64,000 bases of DNA. Origin: Azospirillum brasilense. Its GTDB lineage: Bacteria > Pseudomonadota > Alphaproteobacteria > Azospirillales > Azospirillaceae. The notes below the pieces were generated by a model that saw only the letters and a program-made list of their open reading frames with translations, did not search any database and was not told the DNA's origin. The position numbers were made by a program, and so were the translations under genes. The stretch spans positions 1,727,001 to 1,791,000 of the forward strand of contig NZ_CP059450.1 in NCBI RefSeq assembly GCF_022023855.1. Reading direction: 5' to 3'. The stretch's first letter is position 1. Every line of letters starts with the position of its first letter. Positions 19,067-27,289 of the stretch are shown here, piece by piece.

Positions 19067-19864
19067 TCACTTGCGCCGGAAGACCGGGCTGCGCTTTTCC
19101 TTGAAGGCGGCGCGCCCTTCGGCGGCGTCCGCGGTGGCGAAGCAGATGGTCTGCAGGTCGCGCTCGTACTCGATGGCCTTTTCCACCGGCATGGTGTGGG
19201 CGGCCTTCAGGTTCAGCTTCGCCGTCTCCGCCGCGATGGGCGCGCGGCTGGCGACGATGGCGGCGATCTCCTGCGCGCGGGCGAGCAGACGGTCGGCGGG
19301 CACGACCTCGCTGACGAGGCCCCAGGCCAGCGCCTTGTCCGCCGGGATCGGGTCGCCGGTCAGGATCATCATCGCGGCGTTGGAGGTGCCGATGGAGTGC
19401 GAGAGGAAGGCCGCCACGCCGCCGCCGCCGATCCAGCCGAGCTTGATCTCCGGCGCGCCGAACTGGGCGTTCTCCGACGCGATGCGGATGTCGCAGCTCA
19501 TCGCCGTCTCCAGCCCGCCGCCGAAGGCGTAGCCGTTGACCGCGGCGATGCTGGGCTTGCGCAGGCCGCGGATGGCGTCGCAATAGTCCTCGCGGTTGCG
19601 GAAGTTCCAGGCGGTGTCGTAGCGGTCCAGCTCGCGGATGTCGGAACCGCAGCAGAAGGCGCGCGGCCCGGCGCCGGTCAGCACGACGCAGCGGATGTCG
19701 TCGTCGGCGTTGCAGCGGGCGACGGCGGCGACCAGCTCCGCGGCCATCTCCGGGGTCACCGCGTTCAGCTTCTGCGGGCGGTCGAGGGTGATGGTGGCGA
19801 CGAAGCCGTCCACCGTGACGGTGACCGCGCCAAGCGCCGGATCGGGGGTGTTGAGCGAGTCCAT
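19067..19864 (-). CDS. Enoyl-CoA hydratase/isomerase family (crotonase) protein
   Basis: 265-residue soluble crotonase. Oxyanion-hole segments AFCCGSDIREL (near residue 70) and NGYAFGGGLETAMSCD (near 110) are present, and the first catalytic-type Glu in FGAPEIKLGW is kept. The position that carries the second Glu in classic hydratases (the MEMVLTG-like segment) reads AAMMILTG, so Met replaces it. That argues against simple 2-enoyl-CoA hydration and for an isomerase, lyase or thioester hydrolase role. It lies between the binding-protein-like gene (10 bp) and the XylX-like gene (31 bp), so it is surely co-transcribed. The physiological substrate is unknown. Confidence 0.88.
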   Translation of the reverse strand: MDSLNTPDPALGAVTVTVDGFVATITLDRPQKLNAVTPEMAAELVAAVARCNADDDIRCVVLTGAGPRAFCCGSDIRELDRYDTAWNFRNREDYCDAIRGLRKPSIAAVNGYAFGGGLETAMSCDIRIASENAQFGAPEIKLGWIGGGGVAAFLSHSIGTSNAAMMILTGDPIPADKALAWGLVSEVVPADRLLARAQEIAAIVASRAPIAAETAKLNLKAAHTMPVEKAIEYERDLQTICFATADAAEGRAAFKEKRSPVFRRK

Positions 19865-19874
19865 GGGATGGGCC

Positions 19875-21038
19875 TTATCGTTCGGCGCCGCCCGGTCCGG
19901 ACGTGTCCGGGCGGCTGGCGGCGTAGCGGTGTTGCAGACGGTCGAGCAAGGCGGCGTGCGGCGTGCCGTCGGCCAGCGCGTCGCGGATCATCGCGGCGGC
20001 TTCGGCCTGGAAAGCGATGTAGCCGGCGTGGCGCGGGCGGACATAGGCGGCCTCCAGCGTCGCGGCGGTGTTGCGGTAGAAACCGCCCCAGCGGGTGTTC
20101 ACCGCCGCGTCCGCCCAGGCGTCGCGGCGGCTCGGCTGGCCGTCATGGGCCGGGATGAAGCTCCGTTGCGCCTCGGCGCCGAGCAGCCAGCGCAGATGGT
20201 TGAGCAGGGCGGGCGTTACCTCGCAGCGCACGGAGACGCCGATGCCGGTGCCGCCCAGCGTCGAGCCGGGGCGCCCGTCCGCCGTGGCGCGCGGCGCGTC
20301 GGCGAAGGTCAGCGGCTTCTCGCCCGCTGCGGTGGGGGCCGCGTAGTTGACGTAGCCGTAGACCAGCGGGCAGAGCGCCACGTCGTCGGTGCGGGCCATG
20401 TGGCCGAGCAGCCCGATGGGGTTCAGCCCGCGCACCGCCGCCGGCACCCGCCCGGCCAGCGTCGCCATGAGGTCGAGCGCCTGCGTCCCCACCTCTGCCG
20501 AGACCAGCCGGTCGGGATCGGCCACCGCGGGCGGATCGCCGAAGGCCGTGGCCATGGACAGGAAGGTCAGGCAGGCGTGCGGCCCGGCCAGCGACAGGGC
20601 GACCGGCGCCCGCTCGGACAGGCTGGCCACCTCCGCCCAGGTGACGGGGATCGGCCCGTCCAGAAGGTCGACGCGGCAGGCCGTGACCTGCGTCGCCGCG
20701 TCGAGCGGCAGCGCCCAGTGCCGGTCGGCGAAGCGGTAGCTGGCGAGGCTCGGCCCGATGCTGTCGCGCTGCCAGCCGGCGAGGTCCCCGGCGGTGAACA
20801 GATCCTCCAGCGGGATCAGGCCGCGCTCCGCGACCGCCTCCCCGACATGGGGGTGGTCGAGGACGATCAGGTCGTAGCGGGCGCAGAGGTCACCGATCGG
20901 ATGGGCCTCGAAGCCTTCGAGCGGCTGCTTGTCCCAATCGATCGCGAGCCCGTCGCGCGCCTCGTCCAGCCCGGCGGCGGCTGCCGCCAAGGCGTTGTAG
21001 CCGCGCGGGTGGTCCCAGGTCAGCGCGCGGTAGCGCAT
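19875..21038 (-). CDS. Binding-protein-like protein without signal peptide
   Basis: 387 residues. The fold reads like a family 1 extracellular solute-binding protein (DLIVLDHPHVGEA, WALPLDAATQV, LCPLVYGYVNYA, GGTGIGVS), but the N-terminus MRYRALTWDHPRGYNAL is polar with no hydrophobic core or lipobox, and no better upstream start exists because the gene overlaps the CoA-transferase gene by 19 bp. It should therefore stay in the cytoplasm. A cytoplasmic ligand-binding or chaperone role for the CoA-transferase is possible; this is inference from position. The call as SBP-like is moderately sure, the localisation well supported. Confidence 0.75.
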   Translation of the reverse strand: MRYRALTWDHPRGYNALAAAAAGLDEARDGLAIDWDKQPLEGFEAHPIGDLCARYDLIVLDHPHVGEAVAERGLIPLEDLFTAGDLAGWQRDSIGPSLASYRFADRHWALPLDAATQVTACRVDLLDGPIPVTWAEVASLSERAPVALSLAGPHACLTFLSMATAFGDPPAVADPDRLVSAEVGTQALDLMATLAGRVPAAVRGLNPIGLLGHMARTDDVALCPLVYGYVNYAAPTAAGEKPLTFADAPRATADGRPGSTLGGTGIGVSVRCEVTPALLNHLRWLLGAEAQRSFIPAHDGQPSRRDAWADAAVNTRWGGFYRNTAATLEAAYVRPRHAGYIAFQAEAAAMIRDALADGTPHAALLDRLQHRYAASRPDTSGPGGAER

Positions 21039-22267
21039 GCCCGAACCTCCTCTTCCTCCGCATCCGGCTCGGTGGCGGCGACGACGCCGGCGGCCAGCAG
21101 GCGGTCGATGACCTCAGCGGTGAAGCCGGCGGCCTCCAGCACCTCACGGGTGTGCTCGCCGGTCAGAGGGGCGCCGCGCTCGACCTCCGACGGGGTCTTG
21201 GAGAACCGGATGGGGAAGCCCGGCGTCTTGACGCGGCCCTCGGTCGGGTGGTCGTACTCGACGAAGGTGCCGTTGTGCTTGATCTGCGGGTCGTTCACGA
21301 GGTCGGCGTAGCCGTAGACCGGCCCGGCCCAGACCCCGGCGGCGTTGAACAGTTCCAGCCATTCCGCGGAAGTCTTCGCGGTCAGCCGGGCGCGGGTCTT
21401 GGCGAAGATCTCGTCACGGCGCGACCAGCTGTCGGTCTCGTCCTCCATGTCGAGGAAGGACGGCTCGCCGATCAGTTCGCCCAGCAGCTTCAGCGGCGGG
21501 AAGGCCACGATGATGAAGCCGTCGCTGGTGGCGAAGGCGCCGTAGGGGGCGCGGATGTAGACATGGGCGTGCGGCTCGGCGGAGCGGGTCTGCGGCTTGC
21601 CGCCGACCGTGAAGACCGACAACTCCTGCATCTGGATCGTCGTGATGGCGTCCAGCATGTTGACCTGGACGAGTTGGCCCTCGCCGGTGCGCTCGCGGTG
21701 GAGCAGAGCGGCCAGCACGCCTTCGAAGGCGGTGTAGCCGGTGATCGCATCGACCAGATATTGGCCGGCGGGGGTCGGGGCCTCGCCCTCGCGGCCCGCC
21801 GACAGCATGGCGCCGGACATGCCCTGCAACAGCAGGTCCTGGCCCGGACGCTGGACGTAGGGGCCGGTCTCGCCATAGCCGGAAATCGACAGGTAGATCA
21901 GGCGCGGGTTGATCGCCGACAGCGATTCATAGTCCACGCCCAGCCGCTTGGCGACGCCGGGCCGGTAGTTCTGGAGGAACACGTCGGCGGTCTTGACCAG
22001 CTCCATCAGCAGGGCCTTGCCCTCGGTGTTCTTCAGGTCGACGGCGAGCGAGCGCTTGTTCCGGTTCAGCGACAGGAAGGAGACGTTCACCTTGTTGCCG
22101 GTGATGCCGCCGGCCGCGGTGTGGCGCTGCCACTCGCCGGTCACCGGCTCCACCTTCACCACGTCGGCGCCGAGGTCGCCCAGGCGCTGCGCCGCCAGCG
22201 GGCCGGCCATGGCGATGGAGCAGTCGAGCACACGGTAGCCGCTGAGGATGTTGCGTTTCTTGTCCAT
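21020..22267 (-). CDS. CaiB/BaiF-type (class III) CoA-transferase
   Basis: 415-residue soluble enzyme that would move CoA between carboxylic acids. Family marks: GYRVLDCSIAMAGPLAAQ at the N-terminus, LGADVVKVEP (near 33-41), NRNKRSLAVDLK, LQNYRPGVAKRLG, ISGYGETGPY, and LVDAITGY with Asp173 at the place of the family's catalytic Asp. The C-terminus has an acidic run. ATG at 22267 begins the homologous part; the same frame continues open further upstream but there covers the SDR gene. Its presence in a sugar-acid operon implies that a CoA thioester is made, which is not part of the standard oxidative pentose pathway. Confidence 0.9.
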   Translation of the reverse strand: MDKKRNILSGYRVLDCSIAMAGPLAAQRLGDLGADVVKVEPVTGEWQRHTAAGGITGNKVNVSFLSLNRNKRSLAVDLKNTEGKALLMELVKTADVFLQNYRPGVAKRLGVDYESLSAINPRLIYLSISGYGETGPYVQRPGQDLLLQGMSGAMLSAGREGEAPTPAGQYLVDAITGYTAFEGVLAALLHRERTGEGQLVQVNMLDAITTIQMQELSVFTVGGKPQTRSAEPHAHVYIRAPYGAFATSDGFIIVAFPPLKLLGELIGEPSFLDMEDETDSWSRRDEIFAKTRARLTAKTSAEWLELFNAAGVWAGPVYGYADLVNDPQIKHNGTFVEYDHPTEGRVKTPGFPIRFSKTPSEVERGAPLTGEHTREVLEAAGFTAEVIDRLLAAGVVAATEPDAEEEEVRACATAR

Positions 22268-22335
22268 GATGTCCGGGTCTTGTTGCCGTGGATCCGCCGG
22301 CCATGGCGGAAGGATGGGGCGGAAGGATAGGTTGG

Positions 22336-23100
22336 TCAGCCGTTGGTCGCCGGGGCTTGCGCGAAGAAGGCGCGGTTCCAGACGGGGCTGATGAGGATTT
22401 CGTTGACGCAGACGTGGGGCGGCATCTCGGCCACGAAGCGGATGGTGCGGCCCAGATCCTCGGGCTGGAGCAGGCGCGCCATCTCCTCCGCCGGAGGCGG
22501 GGAGGGGCGCTGGCCCAGCAGGTCGGTCGCCACCTCGCCCGGCATGACCACGCAGGAGCGCAGGCCGTTGCGCCATTCCTCCATGTTCAGGCTGTGGCTC
22601 AGCGTCACCAGCGCCTGCTTCGTGGCGTTGTAGCCGGGTCCGCCGAGGACGAGCGCGTGCCGCCCGACCCAGGAGGACACGATGATGACGGTGCCGGACC
22701 GGCGGTCCCGCATGGCGGGCAGCACCGACTGGATGGCGTGCATGGTGCCGTTGAGGTTGACGTCGACCAGCCGCCGCCAGCCCTCCGTCCCGAGGTCGCG
22801 GAAGCTGCGGTTGGGCAGGTTCATCCCGGCGCTGGCGACCAGCGTGTCGATTCGCCCGTGGCGATCGAGGATCGCCGCCGCCACGCGCCGCACCGCCGCC
22901 TCGTCGGCCACATCGAGGACCGCGGTCTCGGCCCTGCCGCCGGCGTTGCGGATGGACTCCGCCACGCGGTCGAGCGCGTCTTCGCGCCGTCCGGACAGGA
23001 CGACGGTGGCGCCGCCCTGCGCCAGCGCCCGCGCGCCGGCCTCCCCGATTCCGCTGCCGCCGCCGGTGACCCAGGCGACGCTGTTCGCAAGAACGCTCAT
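22336..23100 (-). CDS. Short-chain dehydrogenase/reductase
   Basis: 254-residue Rossmann-fold oxidoreductase, first gene of the operon. NAD(P) motif TGGGSGIG (residues 12-19), NAG-like ASAGMN, catalytic Ser in IVSSWVG and YNATK. Arg after the second strand (SGRRED) hints at NADP preference. ATG at 23100 is taken because the fold starts there; the open frame upstream to 23253 has low-complexity coding quality and would overlap the operator region. It probably oxidises or reduces a hydroxyl of the sugar-derived substrate before or after CoA transfer. Confidence 0.9.
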   Translation of the reverse strand: MSVLANSVAWVTGGGSGIGEAGARALAQGGATVVLSGRREDALDRVAESIRNAGGRAETAVLDVADEAAVRRVAAAILDRHGRIDTLVASAGMNLPNRSFRDLGTEGWRRLVDVNLNGTMHAIQSVLPAMRDRRSGTVIIVSSWVGRHALVLGGPGYNATKQALVTLSHSLNMEEWRNGLRSCVVMPGEVATDLLGQRPSPPPAEEMARLLQPEDLGRTIRFVAEMPPHVCVNEILISPVWNRAFFAQAPATNG

Positions 23101-23212
23101 GTCTTGCCTGCTTCGTTGCTTGTCTTTGTTGCTTGCCCGCCGTCCGGCCATCGGGCCGCCGCGGTGTCCCTCCCAGCGCCCCCCGGAACGTCCGCCTTCG
23201 CGTCCGTTCCGA

Positions 23213-23302
23213 GTGACCGCTAACGTGACCGGTAACATGATTGGTTGGGGCAATCAAGCATCTTCGGCGAGCGATAACGTTAGCGTTCGCGTGACCGCTA
23301 AC
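23213..23302. promoter_or_regulatory. Operator array between LacI-type regulator and catabolic operon
   Basis: GTGACCGCTAAC at 23213-23224 is directly abutted by GTGACCGGTAAC at 23225-23236; an exact GTGACCGCTAAC recurs at 23291-23302; GATAACGTTAGC lies at 23273-23284. The second copy extends to ACGTGACCGGTAACAT, close to the palindromic CCGG-centred operators of GntR/LacI-type regulators. The 332-bp gap between divergent genes (23101-23432) contains nothing else I can identify except this AT-richer core. Confidence 0.7.
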
Positions 23303-23432
23303 ATGAAATGCGCTATGGATTGTGGAAATGGCGCCGCGCCCGGCTTGCAACGGCGGGCGCGGCCATGCACAAGAAGGCGGCCGGTTCGTGCCCGAAGGCG
23401 GGCCGGCGGAGGCAGGAAAGAGGTCATCCCAG

Positions 23433-24494
23433 GTGTCGGACGAAGGACAGCTTTCGCTCAGAAAGGCGGAGTCACGGCGGCGCTCCGCGACCCGCGCGGT
23501 GACGATGGCCGATGTGGCGCAGGCCGCCGGCGTCTCCACGCAGACGGTCTCGCGCGCGCTCCGCGATCCGCGCAGCGTCGGCCCGGACACGCTCGCCCGC
23601 ATCGAGGAGGCGGTTCGCGAAACCCGCTACGTGCAGAACCTGGCGGCGAGCCACCTCGCCTCCAACCGCAGCATGACGGTGGCGGCGATCATCCCGACCA
23701 TCTCCGCCTCGATCTTCGCGGAAACCATCCAGGGCCTGACCGACGTCCTGCTGCCGGAGGGCTATCAGGTCTTCCTCGGCCACACCGACTACATGGCCGG
23801 GCGGGAGGAGTCGCTGGTCCGCAGCTTCAGCGGGCGGCGCCCCGACGGCTTCTTCATCATCGGCACCCGCCACACCCAGGAAACCACGGCCCTCCTGAAG
23901 CGCACCGGGGTTCCGGTGGTCGAAAGCTGGAGCTGGACGAACCGCCCCGTCGACATGCTGGTCGGCTTCTCCAACCACGCCGCCCTGATGAGCGTGGTCG
24001 ACCATCTGGTGGGGCGCGGCTACCGCCGGTTGGCCTTCACGGGTGTCATGAAGCCGGGCGACCACCGCGCCAAGGAGCGTCTGAAGGGCTTCCAGGACGC
24101 CCATGAGCGTCATTTCCCGGGCGTGACGCCGCGCGTCGTCACGGTCGCCAGCGGACCGATGGTAATGGCGACCGGCGTGGAGCTGCTGAAGCTGGTCCGG
24201 GAACAGCATCCCGACACCGACGCCGTGGTGTTCGTCAGCGACGTGCTGGCCTCCGGCGCCCTGCTGGCCTGCAGCGGCCTGGGAATCTCGGTGCCGAAGG
24301 ATCTGGCGATCACCGGTTTCGGCAATTACGACATCGCCGGGCAACTGACGCCGGGCCTGACCACCATCGCCATCGCCAGCCGCAAGATCGGCACGGAATC
24401 CGCCAACCTCCTGTTGCGGCGGATGCAGGGCGGCGAGGTGGAGAACCGCACCCAGGACGTGGGGTTCGAACTGCTGGTGCGGGGCAGTGCCTGA
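23433..24494 (+). CDS. LacI-family transcriptional regulator
   Basis: About 353 residues. LacI helix-turn-helix TMADVAQAAGVSTQTVSRALRD with hinge helix NLAASHLAS (about residues 24-72), then a periplasmic-binding-protein-like ligand domain (VAAIIPTISASIFAETIQG, ITGFGNYDIAGQLTPGLTTI). The GTG at 23433 has GGAAAGAGG nine bases upstream; ATG at 23322 in the same frame would add a long basic, Gly-rich tail and place coding over the operators, so it is less likely. It is divergent from the ten-gene catabolic operon and probably represses it until a sugar-acid inducer binds; the array between them fits. Confidence 0.9.
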   Translation: MSDEGQLSLRKAESRRRSATRAVTMADVAQAAGVSTQTVSRALRDPRSVGPDTLARIEEAVRETRYVQNLAASHLASNRSMTVAAIIPTISASIFAETIQGLTDVLLPEGYQVFLGHTDYMAGREESLVRSFSGRRPDGFFIIGTRHTQETTALLKRTGVPVVESWSWTNRPVDMLVGFSNHAALMSVVDHLVGRGYRRLAFTGVMKPGDHRAKERLKGFQDAHERHFPGVTPRVVTVASGPMVMATGVELLKLVREQHPDTDAVVFVSDVLASGALLACSGLGISVPKDLAITGFGNYDIAGQLTPGLTTIAIASRKIGTESANLLLRRMQGGEVENRTQDVGFELLVRGSA

Positions 24495-24630
24495 GCCTGT
24501 CGGCGCGTCGGTCAATCCTTCTCCCGCATCTCGCGCCCGCATGCGGGCGCTGACGTCGCCCGCGAAATTCCCCTAAAGAATTCACGGACATAAAGGCGCA
24601 AACGATCACCAGGACGGTGACGTTGCCCCC

Positions 24631-24660
24631 TTGCGCAATCCGTCGGCTGATGCTTAGAAT
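24631..24660 (+). promoter_or_regulatory. Putative sigma-70 promoter of the iron cluster
   Basis: TTGCGC at 24631-24636 and TAGAAT at 24655-24660 with an 18-bp spacer. The -10 box is covered by the Fur-like site. Confidence 0.5.
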
Positions 24661-24673
24661 GAAAATCATTCGC
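24655..24673 (+). promoter_or_regulatory. Fur-box-like site
   Basis: TAGAATGAAAATCATTCGC keeps the palindromic core AATGA-A-AATCATT of the 19-bp Fur consensus. Overlap with the predicted -10 box would allow iron-dependent repression of the TonB receptor and the genes behind it. Confidence 0.65.
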
Positions 24674-24775
24674 ATTCACGCGATCAGCGCAGATGTTCGG
24701 CTTATTTGAAACGGACAGGGTGCCGGTCGCTGACGCTACGCCACATATACACCTTTTGGTAGAGGAACTGGCTCA

Positions 24776-27259
24776 ATGTCTCAATCTTGCGGCAAGGACG
24801 CTCTGCGCCTGACCGTCCGCCGCCGCGGCGCCGCGCATGACGTCTTCGCACCGGGTCTGCGCCCGGTCGCCATGGCCGTTTGCTTTGCCAGCGCCGTCCT
24901 CGCGGGCAGCCTTCCCTTCGCGCCGGCCGCGCAGGCCCAGACGGCGGCGGCCCGCACGGTCGACGCCAACGTGCCGGCAGGGCCGCTGGACGCCGCGCTG
25001 CGCAGCTTCGCCGCCCAGGCCGGGGTGAGCATTGCCGTGGACCCGGCGCAGGTCCGGGGCAAGACCTCCCAGGGGCTGCGCGGAACGACGACGGTCGAGG
25101 ACGGCTTCCGCCGCCTGCTGGACGGCAGCGGTTATCAGCTCGCGGGCACGTCCTCGGGGTACGGCCTCGTCGCGCAAGGGTCCTCGCCGGTTGTGAACGC
25201 CCCGGCCGGGGCAACGGTGCTGCCCTCCGTCCAGGTTTCGGCCAGCGCCGGCACGCTGCCGGGCGAACCGCCGCCGCCCTACGCCGGCGGTCAGGTGGCG
25301 CGCGGCGGGACGCTGGGCCTGCTGGGCACCAGGAACACGCTGGACACCCCGTTCAGCACGACCAACTACACCTCCGAGCTGATCGAGAACCAGCAGGCGC
25401 GCACCGCGGCCGACACGCTGGTCAACGATTCGTCGGTGCGCACGACCACCGGCGGCAACGGCTTCGACGACACGTTCCAGATCCGCGGCTTCGCGGTTCC
25501 GTCCGGCGACGTCGGCTTCAACGGCATGTACGGGCTGGTGTCCTCCAACCGCGTGCCGTCGCAGATCATCGAGCGGATCGAGCTTCTGAAGGGGCCGGGC
25601 GCGCTGATGAACGGCATCGCCCCCGGCGGCAGCATCGGCGGCGGCATCAACATCCTCAGCAAGCGGGCCGGCGATCAGCCGCTGACCCGCGTGACCGGGC
25701 TCTACCAGAGCGATGCCAATTTCGGTGTCCATGTCGACACCGGGCGCCGCTTCGGCGAGAACAACGCCTGGGGCGTGCGCTTCAACGGCCTGCTGCGCGG
25801 CGGCGAAGCCTCGATCGAGGACGGCGACGTGAAGACCGGCCTCGGCTCGCTGGCGGTGGATTACCGGGGCGAGCGGCTGCGCTGGTCGCTCGACGGCATC
25901 ATCCAGCGCGACGACACCGACAATTTCCGCCCGCAGATCAGCATCCTGTCCACGACGACGGCCATCCCGTCGCCGCCCGACGCGCGGAGCAACTGGTACC
26001 CGAACACGACGCTGGTCCAGAAGGACAAGACCATCGCCTCGAACATCGAGTTCGACGTGACGGACTGGCTGACCGCCTACGCCGGCATCGGCTACCGGGA
26101 CGGCACGAACGATCAGGTGTTCCCGCAGTCCAACCCCGCCGTGAACGCGCTCGGCAACTTCACGGTCCGCAACTCCTACTACGACTCCTACAGCGAGACG
26201 GTCAGCGGCACGGCCGGTGCGCGCCTGCGCTTCGAGACGGGTCCCGTCCGCCATCAGGTCAACATCGGCTACACCGGCTTCCAGCGGGAGGAGGGCAACG
26301 CCTACATCCAGGCCGCCGGCTCGGCCCCGTCAAACATCTACAACCCGGCGCCGCTGCCGGTCATCACCGCGCCGCGCACCGACCCGCGCAAGTCGGCCGA
26401 GACGACGCTCAGCAGCATCGCCATCGCCGACACGCTGTCCTTCGTCAACGACCGCGTCCTGCTGACGCTCGGCGTGCGCGACCAGACGGTGAAGGTGAAG
26501 GGCTACAGCACCACGACCGGCGCGCAGACCAGCAACTACGACGCCAGCGCCACGACGCCGCTCGCCGGTCTGGTCGTCAAGCCGCTGGAGAATGTCGCGG
26601 TCTACGGCAACTACGCCGAGGGCCTGTCGCGCGGCACCATCGTCGGCGCCGGCTACGCCAACACTGGCGCGGTGCTCGAACCCTACAAGTCGAAGCAGCT
26701 CGAGGGCGGCGTCAAGGTCGATTGGGGCACCATCACGACCACCGCCGCGGTGTTCCAGATCACCCGCCCCAGCTCGATCCGCACCGCGTCCAACGAGCTG
26801 GCCTATGACGGCGAGCAGCGCAACCGCGGCCTGGAGCTGTCCGCCTACGGCGAGATCCTGCCCGGCCTGCGCGCCATGGCCAGCGCGACCTTCCTGAAGC
26901 CGGAGCTGACGAAGACCGCCGTCGCCTCGGAAGAAGGCAACGACGCCGCCGGCGTGCCGGACAAGAGCTTCTCCGCCAGCCTGGACTGGGACACCCCGTG
27001 GGTCGAGGGTCTCGCCCTCAACGGGCGCGTGATCCACACCTCCGGCTCCTACCTGACCAACGCCAACACGCTGCGTTTTGACGGCTGGACCCGCTTCGAC
27101 ATCGGTGCCCGCTACACCACCGACGTGTCGGGCAAGCCCGTCGTGCTGCGCGCCAGCGTCGAGAACCTCTTCGACAAGGAGTACTGGCTGACCACCGGCA
27201 CCTACGTGACCGTCGGTTCGCCGCGGACCGTGCTGCTGTCCGCCACCGTCGATTTCTAA
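24776..27259 (+). CDS. TonB-dependent siderophore receptor with STN domain
   Basis: 827-residue outer-membrane receptor of the FecA/FpvA class. Extended signal peptide (cleavage after AQA near residue 54), STN signalling domain at about 60-115 (VPAGPLDAALRSFAAQAGV ...), plug domain about 165-275 (LVNDSSVRTTTGGN, RGFAVP, IELLKGPGALMNG), then a 22-strand-type barrel ending in the aromatic TVDF. The STN domain usually talks to a FecR-type anti-sigma factor, but no fecI/fecR pair lies nearby, so the signal partner is elsewhere or lost. ATG at 24776 follows AGAGGA by ten bases. It opens a Fur-controlled cluster with the PepSY and small membrane proteins. Confidence 0.93.
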   Translation: MSQSCGKDALRLTVRRRGAAHDVFAPGLRPVAMAVCFASAVLAGSLPFAPAAQAQTAAARTVDANVPAGPLDAALRSFAAQAGVSIAVDPAQVRGKTSQGLRGTTTVEDGFRRLLDGSGYQLAGTSSGYGLVAQGSSPVVNAPAGATVLPSVQVSASAGTLPGEPPPPYAGGQVARGGTLGLLGTRNTLDTPFSTTNYTSELIENQQARTAADTLVNDSSVRTTTGGNGFDDTFQIRGFAVPSGDVGFNGMYGLVSSNRVPSQIIERIELLKGPGALMNGIAPGGSIGGGINILSKRAGDQPLTRVTGLYQSDANFGVHVDTGRRFGENNAWGVRFNGLLRGGEASIEDGDVKTGLGSLAVDYRGERLRWSLDGIIQRDDTDNFRPQISILSTTTAIPSPPDARSNWYPNTTLVQKDKTIASNIEFDVTDWLTAYAGIGYRDGTNDQVFPQSNPAVNALGNFTVRNSYYDSYSETVSGTAGARLRFETGPVRHQVNIGYTGFQREEGNAYIQAAGSAPSNIYNPAPLPVITAPRTDPRKSAETTLSSIAIADTLSFVNDRVLLTLGVRDQTVKVKGYSTTTGAQTSNYDASATTPLAGLVVKPLENVAVYGNYAEGLSRGTIVGAGYANTGAVLEPYKSKQLEGGVKVDWGTITTTAAVFQITRPSSIRTASNELAYDGEQRNRGLELSAYGEILPGLRAMASATFLKPELTKTAVASEEGNDAAGVPDKSFSASLDWDTPWVEGLALNGRVIHTSGSYLTNANTLRFDGWTRFDIGARYTTDVSGKPVVLRASVENLFDKEYWLTTGTYVTVGSPRTVLLSATVDF

Positions 27260-27289
27260 CTCCGCCAAGCCATTCCTTTGGATGACGTC

